64,000 nt of DNA from Halosimplex rubrum. GTDB lineage: Archaea; Halobacteriota; Halobacteria; Halobacteriales; Haloarculaceae. Shown one piece after another: positions 54,350 through 61,850 of the stretch. The translations under genes were made by a program, and so were the position numbers. The stretch lies in assembly GCF_013415885.1 (NCBI RefSeq), contig NZ_CP058910.1:1178001-1242000 (forward strand), written 5' to 3'. Numbering within the stretch: position 1 is the first letter of the stretch; every line of letters begins with the position of its first letter. The notes under the pieces are model-generated. The model did no database searches. It was not told the origin of the DNA and saw only the letters and a program-made list of their open reading frames with translations.

Positions 54350-55336
54350 TTAGGTTTTGTATCCTAAACTTCGGAGCAGGCCATCAACATCTCGATCCTG
54401 ATCTTGTGTACGGTCGATAGATGGTTCGCGGGTCCACTCATCACTGGCGGTTGTATAGAACCAGGGGACCTTTTTGACGACCGGATGCGGCCAACCAGTC
54501 GGGTGGCGGTGGACCCCAAATTCACCGAAGGACTCGCCGTGATCAGCTGTGATGAGGACCCGATCAGCATCGAAGTTCTCTAGTAACATCTCCACCTCGT
54601 CGAGAACAAACCGCAGGTTGTCAAGGTACATTTCCCATGCCTCGGCCCGTGTAATCTCGCCACGTTTGAGCATCTTCAGTGGTTTTCGCTCGACATCCGT
54701 CGCCGGTCGATCCTCATTGATGGGGTCTGGGATGTATGGGTCGTGTGGCTGATTGTAATGGAGGATGTATCGGCTATTATCTGATTCTCGGCCGATTGTT
54801 ATTGCCTCGTTTGTCGCTGGCTCTGGTGGCGTGGTGCCAATATCATCATCATGGTGGTATTTCCAGAGGGTTTCTAACCGGCCGAAGTCACTTTCTGTCA
54901 CAACGTTGTCTTTTGGCCAGCCGAATGGAACCGACACACTCGGCGCATACGTCTCGTTTATGAACGCTTTTTCGACGAATGCGTTCCCGGACAAGTATGC
55001 AGTGTCATTGATCTCGTCAAGGTATTCTGTCGTGAACGTCTTGCACATGAACTCAAACGAGCCGCTAGCGAGGCTATATTTTGCATCGATCTCCTCAGCC
55101 TCTAACCACTCGTATTCACTGGCAACCTCTCGAAGAGCATCAACTCGGCACGCATCTAATATTACTAAGAGATCCCAGTCATGATCGAAAATGTTCTCCC
55201 CGATTTCTACTCGTGACGTAACGGTGAACCACATCCCAAGATAGATGCAGTATAGAAACTGCATCATTGCGATCGATGGACTCTCTTTAAGATTCTCACC
55301 GAATTCTGAGACCCATCCTTTGAAACTGACTGGCAT
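54350..55336 (-). CDS. Sulfatase-like alkaline-phosphatase-superfamily protein, short form
   Basis: 328 residues. DWDLLVILDACRVDALREV (near 53-71) carries the first metal site, SLASGSFEFMCKTF stands where the nucleophile motif should be, ILHYNQPHDPYIPD follows, and VLITADHGESFGEFGVHRHP gives the second site. It ends in DGLLRSLGYKT. It is similar in length and layout to the protein at 46203. No signal peptide. The N-terminal hydrophobic patch AMMQFLYCIYLGMWF may associate with the membrane. It is the last gene before the accessory island. Confidence 0.87.
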   Translation of the reverse strand: MPVSFKGWVSEFGENLKESPSIAMMQFLYCIYLGMWFTVTSRVEIGENIFDHDWDLLVILDACRVDALREVASEYEWLEAEEIDAKYSLASGSFEFMCKTFTTEYLDEINDTAYLSGNAFVEKAFINETYAPSVSVPFGWPKDNVVTESDFGRLETLWKYHHDDDIGTTPPEPATNEAITIGRESDNSRYILHYNQPHDPYIPDPINEDRPATDVERKPLKMLKRGEITRAEAWEMYLDNLRFVLDEVEMLLENFDADRVLITADHGESFGEFGVHRHPTGWPHPVVKKVPWFYTTASDEWTREPSIDRTQDQDRDVDGLLRSLGYKT

Positions 55337-55357
55337 ACTATTTGAGAGTAACTGATC

Positions 55358-55610
55358 TCAGATAAGGATGTCTATTAGTGGGGCATTGTCTAGTTCAGCA
55401 CCTCCTCGACCGACATCTTTCCATCGAGAGCTTGATTCGGTCTCTGACGGTTGTAGCAATGCATGAAATATAAATTCACTTATGAATGTGGGCCGACTGC
55501 CCACCCACGAGTTATGGAAGCGGTCGATCCGCATCTTGAGCGTGTGAAACCACTTTTCGATGAGATTTCGGCCGGTATCGTTGACCCGGTTGCTCAATCC
55601 TAATCGAGCA
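55358..55610 (-). pseudogene. Transposase C-terminal fragment
   Basis: The reverse strand codes for GRNLIEKWFHTLKMRIDRFH and NSWVGSRPT, then after a frameshift CYNRQRPNQALDGKMSVEEV and LN with a stop. The E at GRNLIEKWF is the last residue of a DDE triad, and Y-N-x-x-R-P-x-Q-A-L is a usual transposase tail. The family is not certain. Confidence 0.65.
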
Positions 55611-55618
55611 AGTGCAGT

Positions 55619-56044
55619 CTGATATACCTGAGATTCTGGGGTCCACCATCGTGAGTGGTCAATTACACTCGTTGCCTGGTGTGTCTCTTCGCCTCTGTAT
55701 TCCAGTCACAGCAGTGGGGCCACCATCGATAGCAAAGCAGCGGTCACTCGGTGCCCGGTGTGTGTCTCCCAGCCCGGTAACGTCCACTGGGAATTCCTGG
55801 TCGTCGATCTCGAACCGCATCGACGAGAGTGTCTCCACCAGCCATCGGTACCGGTCAAGCGTAACTGGTTGAACGGCCGTCCCTGGTCATCGGACTTCGA
55901 TCTTATGTAACAAAGTGCATCGAAGGCGGTGCAAGTGTTACATAAGAACCCGCAGTAACTACTGACACAGCAGCGCTGAAAATTTGGGGACGGTCATAGC
56001 AGATCAATGGCTCCCTCCGCGCCGTGAACGGAGAGGGAACAAAA
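55619..56044 (-). repeat. Copy A of a ~400-bp degenerate repeat next to a truncated tnpB
   Basis: It matches 58236-58664 along its length at roughly 85-90 per cent by eye, in the same direction. Both copies contain TCTGGGGTCCACCAT at one side and CGCCGTGAACGGAGAGGG at the other, and a reverse-strand frame with MRFEIDDQEFPV. Copy A lacks one base relative to copy B in the middle, so its frame differs. I cannot name the source gene or element. Confidence 0.75.
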
Positions 56045-56057
56045 GAACATTCAGCAG

Positions 56058-56831
56058 GTGCGTGCCGTCTGGAACGGCGACGAGTGGGAACTCCACCTCG
56101 TCTGCAAGAAAGAGATTCCGGTCGAAAACGCACCCGGAGACAAGACAGCGGGTATTGACCTCGGGATCAGCAACTACCTCGCTATCAACTACGAAGACGG
56201 CCCCTCGGAGTTGTATCCGGGGAACACGCTGAAAGAGGACAAGCACTACTTCACCTGCGAGGAGTACCAGACCGAAGGCGAGAACGCCCCGTCGAAGCGT
56301 GCGTTGAAGGCTCGACGGAAACTCTCCCGACGCAAAGACCACTTCCTCCACACCCTCAGCAAACACATCGTTGAGCGGTGTGTGGAAGAAGGCGTGGAGC
56401 GGATCGCGGTTGGCGACCTCAGCGACATCCGCGAGGACGAGACCGGTGATTCACGGAATTGGGGTCAGTCGGGGAACAAGAAGTTGCACGGATGGGAGTT
56501 TAACCGATTCGCTCGTCTGCTCGAATACAAGGCTGAGAAGTACGGTATCCTCGTTGACCGAGTGGACGAGGAGAACACGAGCAAGACGTGTTCGTGTTGC
56601 GGGCAGATCCGAGACAGTAACCGTGTGGAGCGTGGGTTGTACGTCTGTGAGTCGTGTAACACGACGATGAACGTAGACATGAACGGTGCGGTGAACATCC
56701 GCAGAAAGATAACTCAGAGTCCCCCGACCGGGGATATGAGTAACGGCTGGTTGGCACAGCCCGGAGTCTACCTGTTCGACCGCGAGAGCGGACGGTTCAT
56801 ACCGAGAGAACAGGGAGACTGCAAACCCTAA
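56058..56831 (+). pseudogene. TnpB (IS200/IS605, IS1341-type), N-terminally truncated
   Basis: 257 residues that start inside the protein at RAVWNGDEWELHLVCKKEIP. The RuvC-I motif is AGIDLGISNYLAI, RuvC-II is VERIAVGDLSDIRED, the zinc ribbon is TCSCCGQ with YVCESCNTTM, and the RuvC-III Asp is in NVDMNGAVNIRRK. The tail is LAQPGVYLFDRESGRFIP then CKP, usual for the family. About 130-140 N-terminal residues are missing, replaced by repeat A. The nuclease core is intact, but without the N-terminal guide-RNA binding part it should not work as a programmable nuclease. Confidence 0.88.
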
Positions 56832-56880
56832 TATCCCAACGCTCGGGATTCCTCCGCCTTCAGGCGGAGGAGGATGTCAA
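56832..56880 (+). repeat. Right end of the IS1341-type element, hairpin
   Basis: Directly after the tnpB stop, CTCCGCC-TTCA-GGCGGAG can form a 7-base stem within GGATTCCTCCGCC and GAGGATGTCAATG. In this family the right end encodes the 3' part of the omega RNA that guides TnpB. Confidence 0.65.
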
Positions 56881-56961
56881 TGATAGCGCTCCACCCCTGG
56901 TGGCGCCGATAAAATCTCCGGCGGTGCGTCGCTCCAGTCCCCCATTTCGAGCACGGCAATG

Positions 56962-56970
56962 CTTATACTA
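56962..56970 (+). promoter_or_regulatory. Probable TATA box of the winged-helix/MazF-like operon
   Basis: CTTATACTA lies about 30 bases before the ATG at 56999, a spacing consistent with a leaderless or very short leader transcript. Confidence 0.4.
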
Positions 56971-56998
56971 TCGGATATTGAAGATACATCTGTATAAG

Positions 56999-57385
56999 AT
57001 GCCGGTCGATTTCGACGAGTACACTGAATCAGAAGAGTACGACCACTGGCTTCGACCGGGATCAAACGCACACACGATACTTTCGTTCCTGGCCGAATAC
57101 CCAGATCAAGGATTCACTCCGACAGAGATTCAAGCAGAAGTGGATATTCCCATGGGGAGTATCGGACCGACGCTCCAGCGACTCGAAGAGCGTGACCTCG
57201 TGCGACACAAAGACACCTATTGGGCGATCGCCGAGGATGACCGTATCACGGGCTTCGAAAGCACGATCAACAGTGTGAGAGCGGTTTCGGAACACGACGA
57301 TGAGTGGGGGGATATCGACTGGGATACGGAGGCCGCTGACAAGTCGGAGATCGAATCGTGGCGCGAGTCCCAAACTGATGAGTGA
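56999..57385 (+). CDS. Winged-helix DNA-binding protein, probable antitoxin
   Basis: 128 residues from MPVDFDEYTESEEYDHWL; an upstream Met at 56900 adds 33 unlikely residues. Residues about 22-80 form a winged helix: NAHTILSFLAEYPDQGFTPT, EIQAEVDIPMGSIGPTLQRL, then LVRHKDTYWAIAEDD. The C-terminal part is acidic (DDEWGDIDWDTEAADKSEIE), as in antitoxins that cover a toxin's active site. It overlaps the MazF-like gene by 8 bases. The pair stands between two tnpB fragments. Confidence 0.78.
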   Translation: MPVDFDEYTESEEYDHWLRPGSNAHTILSFLAEYPDQGFTPTEIQAEVDIPMGSIGPTLQRLEERDLVRHKDTYWAIAEDDRITGFESTINSVRAVSEHDDEWGDIDWDTEAADKSEIESWRESQTDE

Positions 57386-57707
57386 GCACCTCCGTTGCGA
57401 GGTGGTTACTCATCCGGCGATCTTCCAATCGTACAACCGCCCCTACGTGATCGTCAGCCAGAGTGCAAATCCAGACTATCCGGACCAGCAGATCGCACTC
57501 GGAATATCGACTACCAATGCCCAAGATAGCATCCCGATTAGTGCAGACGATTGGGAGGTCGGCCAGCTGTCGAAACAGAGTTATATTGTGCCCAGATATC
57601 CGACCGTACTCTCGGCGACGAACATCAACCACACTGTCGGCGCACTCTCACAGCAAGTCGTCGACGAGGCCGTCGAAGCACTATCCGAAACAATCGGTTA
57701 TAGCTGA
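57378..57707 (+). CDS. MazF/PemK-like toxin
   Basis: 109 residues from MSEHLRCEVVTHPAIFQSY; the longer frame from 57300 lies over the antitoxin gene. The text follows the MazF/PemK SH3-like barrel: an N-terminal strand, NRPYVIVSQSANPDYPDQQ, IALGISTTNAQDSIPIS, QLSKQSYIVPRYPTVLSATN, and a C-terminal helix DEAVEALSETIG. The P-Y-V-I-V-S and T-T-x segments are the usual PemK landmarks. As an RNase it would be held in check by the overlapping winged-helix protein. Family call from pattern only. Confidence 0.75.
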   Translation: MSEHLRCEVVTHPAIFQSYNRPYVIVSQSANPDYPDQQIALGISTTNAQDSIPISADDWEVGQLSKQSYIVPRYPTVLSATNINHTVGALSQQVVDEAVEALSETIGYS

Positions 57708-57719
57708 CGGCACAGAAGC

Positions 57720-58232
57720 TTGCAATTGACGAGTCGTGGCTCGCTCGACACGAGCAATAGCGTGGGTATCGACCTCGGCATCCTGAACTACATCCACACC
57801 AGTGACGGCAAGACTGTGGACTGGCTTGACCTCGAAGACGAGTACGAACGACTCCACCGTGAGCAACGCAAACTCTCACGAAAGGAGAAGGGGTCGAACA
57901 ACTACGAGGATCAACGTCGGGAAGTGGCGACGGTGAAGCGACACATTCGGCGGATGGTGCTGAACTACCAGCACAAGCTATCGACGTGGCTCGTCCGAGA
58001 GTACGACGCCGTGTTCGTCGAAGACTTGGACGTGACGGGGATGCTAGACCAGTCCCACAACGCTCGAAACAAGCAGGATGTGGCGTGGCGACAGTTCATC
58101 ACCTTGCTTGAAAACAAGGCCGACCTGTATGGCTGTCACGTCGTGCAGGTGACAGCCGCTGGGACGACCAAAGAGTGTGCGTCGTGTGGTGTGGAGACGG
58201 CGAAGCCCATCTGGGTCAGGGAACACCCCTAT
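57720..58232 (+). pseudogene. TnpB (IS1341-type), truncated at both ends
   Basis: Coding text begins at SNSVGIDLGILNYIHTSDG (RuvC-I) and runs through WLDLEDEYERLHREQRKLSR, VFVEDLDVTGML (RuvC-II) and TTKECASCGVETAKPIWV (first half of the zinc ribbon) to VREHPYR. There repeat B interrupts it. The N-terminal third and the second half of the zinc ribbon with RuvC-III are missing. The subgroup differs from the TnpB at 56058. Confidence 0.85.
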
Positions 58233-58235
58233 CGG

Positions 58236-58664
58236 ATAACTGATGTTCTGGGGTCCACCATTATGAGTGGTTCCTTTCACTCGTTGCTTGGTGTGTGTCT
58301 TCGCCTCCAGATCCCAGCCACAGCAGTGGAGCCACCACCGATAGCAAAGCAGCGGTCACTCGGTGCCCGGTGTGTGTCTCCCAGCCCGGCAACGTCCCAA
58401 CTGGGAATTCCTGGTCGTCGATCTCGAACCGCATCGACGAGCGCGTTTCCACTAGCCATCGGTACCGGTCGAGCGTACTGGCTGAACGCCGCTCCTTGGT
58501 CATCGGACTTCGATCTTGTGTAACAAAGTCCATCGAAGGCGGTGCAGTTGTTACATAAGAACCCGCAGTAACTACTGACACAGCAACGCTGAAAATTTGG
58601 GAACGGCCATGGTAGATCAATGACCTCCTCCGCGCCGTGAACGGAGAGGGAGCAAAGCTCCCTC
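58236..58664 (-). repeat. Copy B of the ~400-bp degenerate repeat, inside a tnpB gene
   Basis: The left edge falls in the tnpB zinc ribbon. On the reverse strand the copy holds an open frame of 119 codons (58261-58620, with STLDRYRWLVETRSSMRFEI, DDQEFPVGTL and VTAALLSVVAPLLWLGSGG), but the other frame, with GLGDTHRAPSDRCFAIGGGS, is also protein-like, so the coding phase is unclear. The right edge is a perfect hairpin, GAGGGAGC-AAA-GCTCCCTC (58646-58664). Confidence 0.7.
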
Positions 58665-58686
58665 AGGCAGTCGGGCGTAGCCCGAC
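58646..58686. repeat. Two tandem perfect hairpins
   Basis: GAGGGAGC-AAA-GCTCCCTC (58646-58664) is followed by GTCGGGC-GTA-GCCCGAC (58670-58686). Such a pair could be the structured right-end RNA of the IS1341-type element or a terminator for the SWIM gene on the reverse strand. Confidence 0.6.
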
Positions 58687-59169
58687 GACGGCGCGGTTTC
58701 CCGAGCGTTGGGATATTAGCCGCTCTTGATGCTGTGTCGGTTCTTCACTCCGGAAGTGGCTTGTTCCCGGTTGAACGCACTCCCAGCAGGGGAAGTCGTC
58801 GAGACACCCGGAACACGCTTCGTCGGCAGTTCGCTCTTCATTGTTCGAATCGGTGGCCGTCTCGATCCGACCCCCGTCCGGGGCGACTGTCTTGCCAGTC
58901 GCTCTGTCTGCGATTGCATCGATGAGTGGTCGTCGGATCGCCACCGCGACGCGGTGCTTGCACGCGCCATCGTCGTGTTCGTCGGCGGGGCAGGTACACG
59001 AGACCGGGACCCCATCGTCGCTGCGGACGAGGTATTCGTGCTCGCTCGGATGTTCGTGACTGCCGTTGCGGACCTGGACGCCTCCGTGGGAGAGCGTGAA
59101 TTCGAAGGCCTCGTACTGGGCTCGCTTGGCGACGCCACTCGAAAATTCGAGTTGGTTGAGTGGATGCAT
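58663..59169 (-). CDS. SWIM zinc-finger protein
   Basis: 168 residues. The SWIM motif is VSCTCPADEHDDGACKHRVA (near 56-75), with the C-x-C and C-x-H pairs. A second Cys group, ACSGCLDDFPCWEC, lies near 118-131. N-terminally, QYEAFEFTLSHGGVQVRNGS is the usual lead-in strand pair. Haloarchaeal proteins of this type are abundant on plasmids and near mobile elements and probably bind DNA or protein. The last 25 residues run into the hairpins and repeat B and may not be original. Confidence 0.82.
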   Translation of the reverse strand: MHPLNQLEFSSGVAKRAQYEAFEFTLSHGGVQVRNGSHEHPSEHEYLVRSDDGVPVSCTCPADEHDDGACKHRVAVAIRRPLIDAIADRATGKTVAPDGGRIETATDSNNEERTADEACSGCLDDFPCWECVQPGTSHFRSEEPTQHQERLISQRSGNRAVVGLRPTA

Positions 59170-59319
59170 GCTGCTTTCCAGAGCACCCTATCGAGAGCGC
59201 TCCACCGCAGGTGGCGCCGATAAAATTGCCTGCGTGCGTCTCGTTTTCACACACCCCGATCAAAGAGTAATATCCCGTATATGAAAAGGATTATTCCGTG
59301 AGGGCCCCGTACCACTAGT

Positions 59320-59895
59320 ATGGAAGAACCACGTCCCGAACTGAAGGCCGATCCCGACGAGCGTCGGAATTCCCCGGATTTCGACGAACTCGTGCCTCCG
59401 GAAGAACTCGTCGCCGGTGATCGCACACGTGACGACTTCTTCGACGCCGTTCTCGGTTTGGATAGTCCCGCAACGGCTAATGAAGTCGCTGACCGTGCGG
59501 GTCACGGAGTAGACGCTGCTCGGGAATATCTGGGGTGGTTTGAGCGTCTCGGAGTTGTCGCGCAGGTTACTGACTCTCCAGCGACGTACGAACGCAATCA
59601 GGAGTACCTGAATTGGCGGCGTGTGCAACGTCTTCGAGATCAGTACACCGAGGATGAACTTATCGACCTCCTGGAAAAGACGGCTAAACGTGACGAAGCG
59701 TTCGCGGAGGAGTTCGGTGCCGAATCTCCAGATGCGGTAACTATCACTGCACACGCAGCCCACACCGACCGATCTATTGAGGAGGTATGGAGGGACGTAT
59801 CTGCATGGAGGACGGTTCGCCGTCGGATTTCGCTCCTTGAACGGGCATTGCAGACTGACTCAAATGGCACCGCTGGCCAGCGAACTATCGCATGA
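59320..59895 (+). CDS. Winged-helix protein of a two-gene module (DUF7342-like), copy 1
   Basis: 191 residues. After an acidic N-terminus a winged helix is formed by FFDAVLGLDSPATANEVADR, HGVDAAREYLGWFERLGVVA (near 40-85). Then come RVQRLRDQYTEDELIDLLEK and a helical C-terminus ending RRRISLLERALQTD. It overlaps the next gene by 4 bases (ATGA at 59892-59895). The protein at 60463 is a paralogue with the same layout (wHTH, YxxDxLxxL helix, RYRLSLIEDAL end). In haloarchaea such proteins are annotated with DUF7342; a role as antitoxin or repressor is inferred. Confidence 0.75.
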   Translation: MEEPRPELKADPDERRNSPDFDELVPPEELVAGDRTRDDFFDAVLGLDSPATANEVADRAGHGVDAAREYLGWFERLGVVAQVTDSPATYERNQEYLNWRRVQRLRDQYTEDELIDLLEKTAKRDEAFAEEFGAESPDAVTITAHAAHTDRSIEEVWRDVSAWRTVRRRISLLERALQTDSNGTAGQRTIA

Positions 59896-60340
59896 GTGGT
59901 AGACGAGACGACATTCCGTCATCGGACGACGAGAATGGGGCTCCAATTGATCTGGATCGTCTGGATGCCATCGTGGAACGGTTCTCCACGGATGAGCGCT
60001 TCTCGGATGTTGAAGTCCAACCGAAATATGCACCAGACCGACTCGTGTGTCGCTACGACCTCGGATTCTATCCGCAGAGTGTCCAGAGCGCTCGTTTCAC
60101 GATTGCGTGGTTCGAGAATGGTGACTTTTCGTTACACTATCACGAAGAACACAGAGACTGCACGTTCGACTACCGATGGGATCGCCATCCCTCAACACAC
60201 AATGGGCGTGACCATATCACCCAGGCCCGAACGCGCTGACACCTGGCGATGACACATCGCATCCAGAAGAGTGGCGTGACGTGCTGTCGATGATTCTGGG
60301 CGAGGCCAAAGACCGCCAGCGGACCTTTTGGTTCGGGTAA
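59892..60340 (+). pseudogene. Small partner protein (TumE-like), copy 1, frameshifted near its end
   Basis: The frame starts MSGRRDDIPSSDDENGAP and reads SARFTIAWFENGDFSLHYHE and RDCTFDYRWDRHPSTHNGRD, then drifts to a stop at 60237-60239. The neighbouring frame continues sensibly as PGPNALTPGDDTSHPEEW and DVLSMILGEAKDRQRTFWFG to a stop at 60338-60340. One base has been lost near 60220, so this copy is probably inactive. It is related to the partner at 60996 (DHASLRVSWWP, FHYSESAGFDCGWHREPNPH). These resemble TumE-type toxins. Confidence 0.68.
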
Positions 60341-60432
60341 GTACGGTATCTGGGAAGATTGGCGAAATCGCTACCCAGCCAGCAAAACAGATATTCCGTG
60401 AAGACACATCAATAGTTTGATCTAGAGGTACA

Positions 60433-60440
60433 ATTATATT
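60433..60440 (+). promoter_or_regulatory. TATA box of the second two-gene module
   Basis: ATTATATT lies 23-30 bases before the ATG at 60463, the spacing of a leaderless transcript. Confidence 0.45.
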
Positions 60441-60462
60441 TGTTGGCTGTGTCCCTTGCAGT

Positions 60463-60999
60463 ATGGACGAGGACAGTCGACCAACAGGAGCCCCTGGAGA
60501 TGCGACTTGGAAAAAGCACACGAGCGGGTTCGATCGCGTCCAAAGCGTTGCGCTCACACTCACCGAACCGCGTACTGCCGGATGGATTGCCGACGAGGCG
60601 TTGGTCGCAGAGAATACTGCCCGCCGACACCTCCAGCGGTTAGTCGACCTGAACATTCTGACAGCAGCGACCGACAGTGATGCGGTGACCTACTATCCCG
60701 ATCCGGTCTACGTTCGGACGCGAGAAGTCCGAGCGCTGATCGGCGAGTACGACCAGGACGGGCTGACTGCGCTTGCCGCAGACCTCAAGGCTGACATCGA
60801 AACGTGGCGTGAGGAGTACGATACTGCCGGTCCCGAAACACTGCGCCAACAGGCGGTTGACGGTACCGTCTCGGCCAACGAGGCTCGTGAGCGACGCCAG
60901 ATCGCTAGCGACTGGGAGCATACTCGGTACCGGCTTTCGCTTATCGAAGATGCACTGGATCGATACGGGGAGTTCACGAGCCGTCCCGCTCCGGCATGA
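60463..60999 (+). CDS. Winged-helix protein of a two-gene module (DUF7342-like), copy 2
   Basis: 178 residues. The winged helix spans about 22-80: FDRVQSVALTLTEPRTAGWI, ADEALVAENTARRHLQRLVD, LNILTAATDSDAVTYYPDP. A helical C-terminal half follows: LIGEYDQDGLTALAADLKAD, EARERRQIASDWEHTRYRLS, LIEDALDRYGEF. It overlaps its partner by 4 bases (ATGA at 60996-60999). It has its own promoter. With the first copy it makes a tandem pair of modules; sequence identity between them is low, so they are old duplicates or independent arrivals. Confidence 0.8.
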   Translation: MDEDSRPTGAPGDATWKKHTSGFDRVQSVALTLTEPRTAGWIADEALVAENTARRHLQRLVDLNILTAATDSDAVTYYPDPVYVRTREVRALIGEYDQDGLTALAADLKADIETWREEYDTAGPETLRQQAVDGTVSANEARERRQIASDWEHTRYRLSLIEDALDRYGEFTSRPAPA

Positions 61000-61481
61000 G
61001 ACGCCATCGGAGGGAGACCCTGCCGGCGATCCGTTCGGATGGCGGGCGCGACAGATCCCGCAATCGCGGCCAAGAGCGCCACCGGATCCTTCGTGAACTG
61101 CACCATCAGCTAGAGGATCATCCAGTTGTGACTGGCGTACAGGGTATCCCCGAGGGGAAGTTTCGGGAACTCCGGGCAGCGATCGACCCCGCGGCATTCG
61201 ATCGTGAGGCCGACCACGCCTCACTGCGTGTCTCGTGGTGGCCCGAGCCGGACGACCCCGAGTTCGTGTTTCACTACAGCGAGAGTGCGGGATTTGACTG
61301 CGGTTGGCATCGAGAACCCAATCCCCACGTAGATGGGAAAACACACTACCAAGAGCGCACCAATCCTGACGAGCCCTACGAGTACGACGCTGTTTCGCTC
61401 CCCATTGAGGCCCCGACTCGGCTGCTCTGGACGGTGCTTGCACTGTTGGCCGACCGACTTCAGTCACCAACCCGCCGCTGA
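60996..61481 (+). CDS. Small partner protein (TumE-like), copy 2
   Basis: 161 residues. A basic N-terminus (MRRHRRETLPAIRSDGGRDR) precedes an alpha/beta domain: VVTGVQGIPEGKFRELRAAI, DHASLRVSWWPEPDDPEFVF, HYSESAGFDCGWHREPNPH. In many relatives known to me the block after the HPNPH motif is a histidine/proline-rich H-x-H-P-P-type loop; here it is VDGKTHYQERTNP. The pattern of paired antiparallel strands with R-W-D/E-H residues resembles TumE/DUF6516 toxins. Neighbour and overlap support a toxin-antitoxin pair. No experiment is known to me for this protein. Confidence 0.72.
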   Translation: MRRHRRETLPAIRSDGGRDRSRNRGQERHRILRELHHQLEDHPVVTGVQGIPEGKFRELRAAIDPAAFDREADHASLRVSWWPEPDDPEFVFHYSESAGFDCGWHREPNPHVDGKTHYQERTNPDEPYEYDAVSLPIEAPTRLLWTVLALLADRLQSPTRR

Positions 61482-61806
61482 AACCGTGGAATCCAGCGTA
61501 GACTTTAACCCTGAGTATACCAGTCAGCGGTGTCCGATGTGTGGACATACGGAGCGAGCGAACCGCAACAAAAAGCGGTTCAAGTGCCGGGACTGTGGGC
61601 ATCAAGACCACAGCGACCGCAGTGCAAGCGTCAATATCGCTGTGAAAGGCATCAAGAAACTCGATAGGAATGTGCCTGCTCTCAACAGCCTTCCCGTTGT
61701 TCGGAAGGTGCGACGGCAGGCATCGGGGGCTGTGGACGCCCCGACCGTGACCCATCCGACCGCACGAGGCTACCCTGCCGATGGTCGGATGGGAGTGTCC
61801 GACTAA
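61482..61806 (+). pseudogene. TnpB C-terminal fragment (IS1341-type)
   Basis: The frame reads VDFNPEYTSQRCPMCGHTER, RFKCRDCGHQDHSDRSASVN (zinc ribbon with both C-x-x-C pairs and the RuvC-III Asp), then IAVKGIKKLDRNVP. The tail ends at a stop at 61804-61806. Everything before the zinc ribbon is lost. The fragment abuts the end of the second two-gene module. Confidence 0.82.
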
Positions 61807-61850
61807 CCCACGGGAAGCCTCGGGGCTTGACCCCGAGGCGGTTTACTCCA
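61807..61850 (+). repeat. Right-end hairpin of an IS1341-type element
   Basis: CCTCGGGG-CTTGA-CCCCGAGG is a perfect 8-base stem with a 5-base loop, followed by CGGTTTACTC. The stop codon of the reverse-strand epimerase gene (61843-61845) lies inside this end. Degenerate copies of the same hairpin are at about 27880 and 35800. Confidence 0.85.

Noticed and set aside
60640-61755. 371-codon reverse-strand frame
   Set aside because: It lies opposite the second two-gene module and a tnpB fragment; its sequence is low in structure and rich in Arg, Ser and Pro, as mirror frames in GC-rich DNA are.
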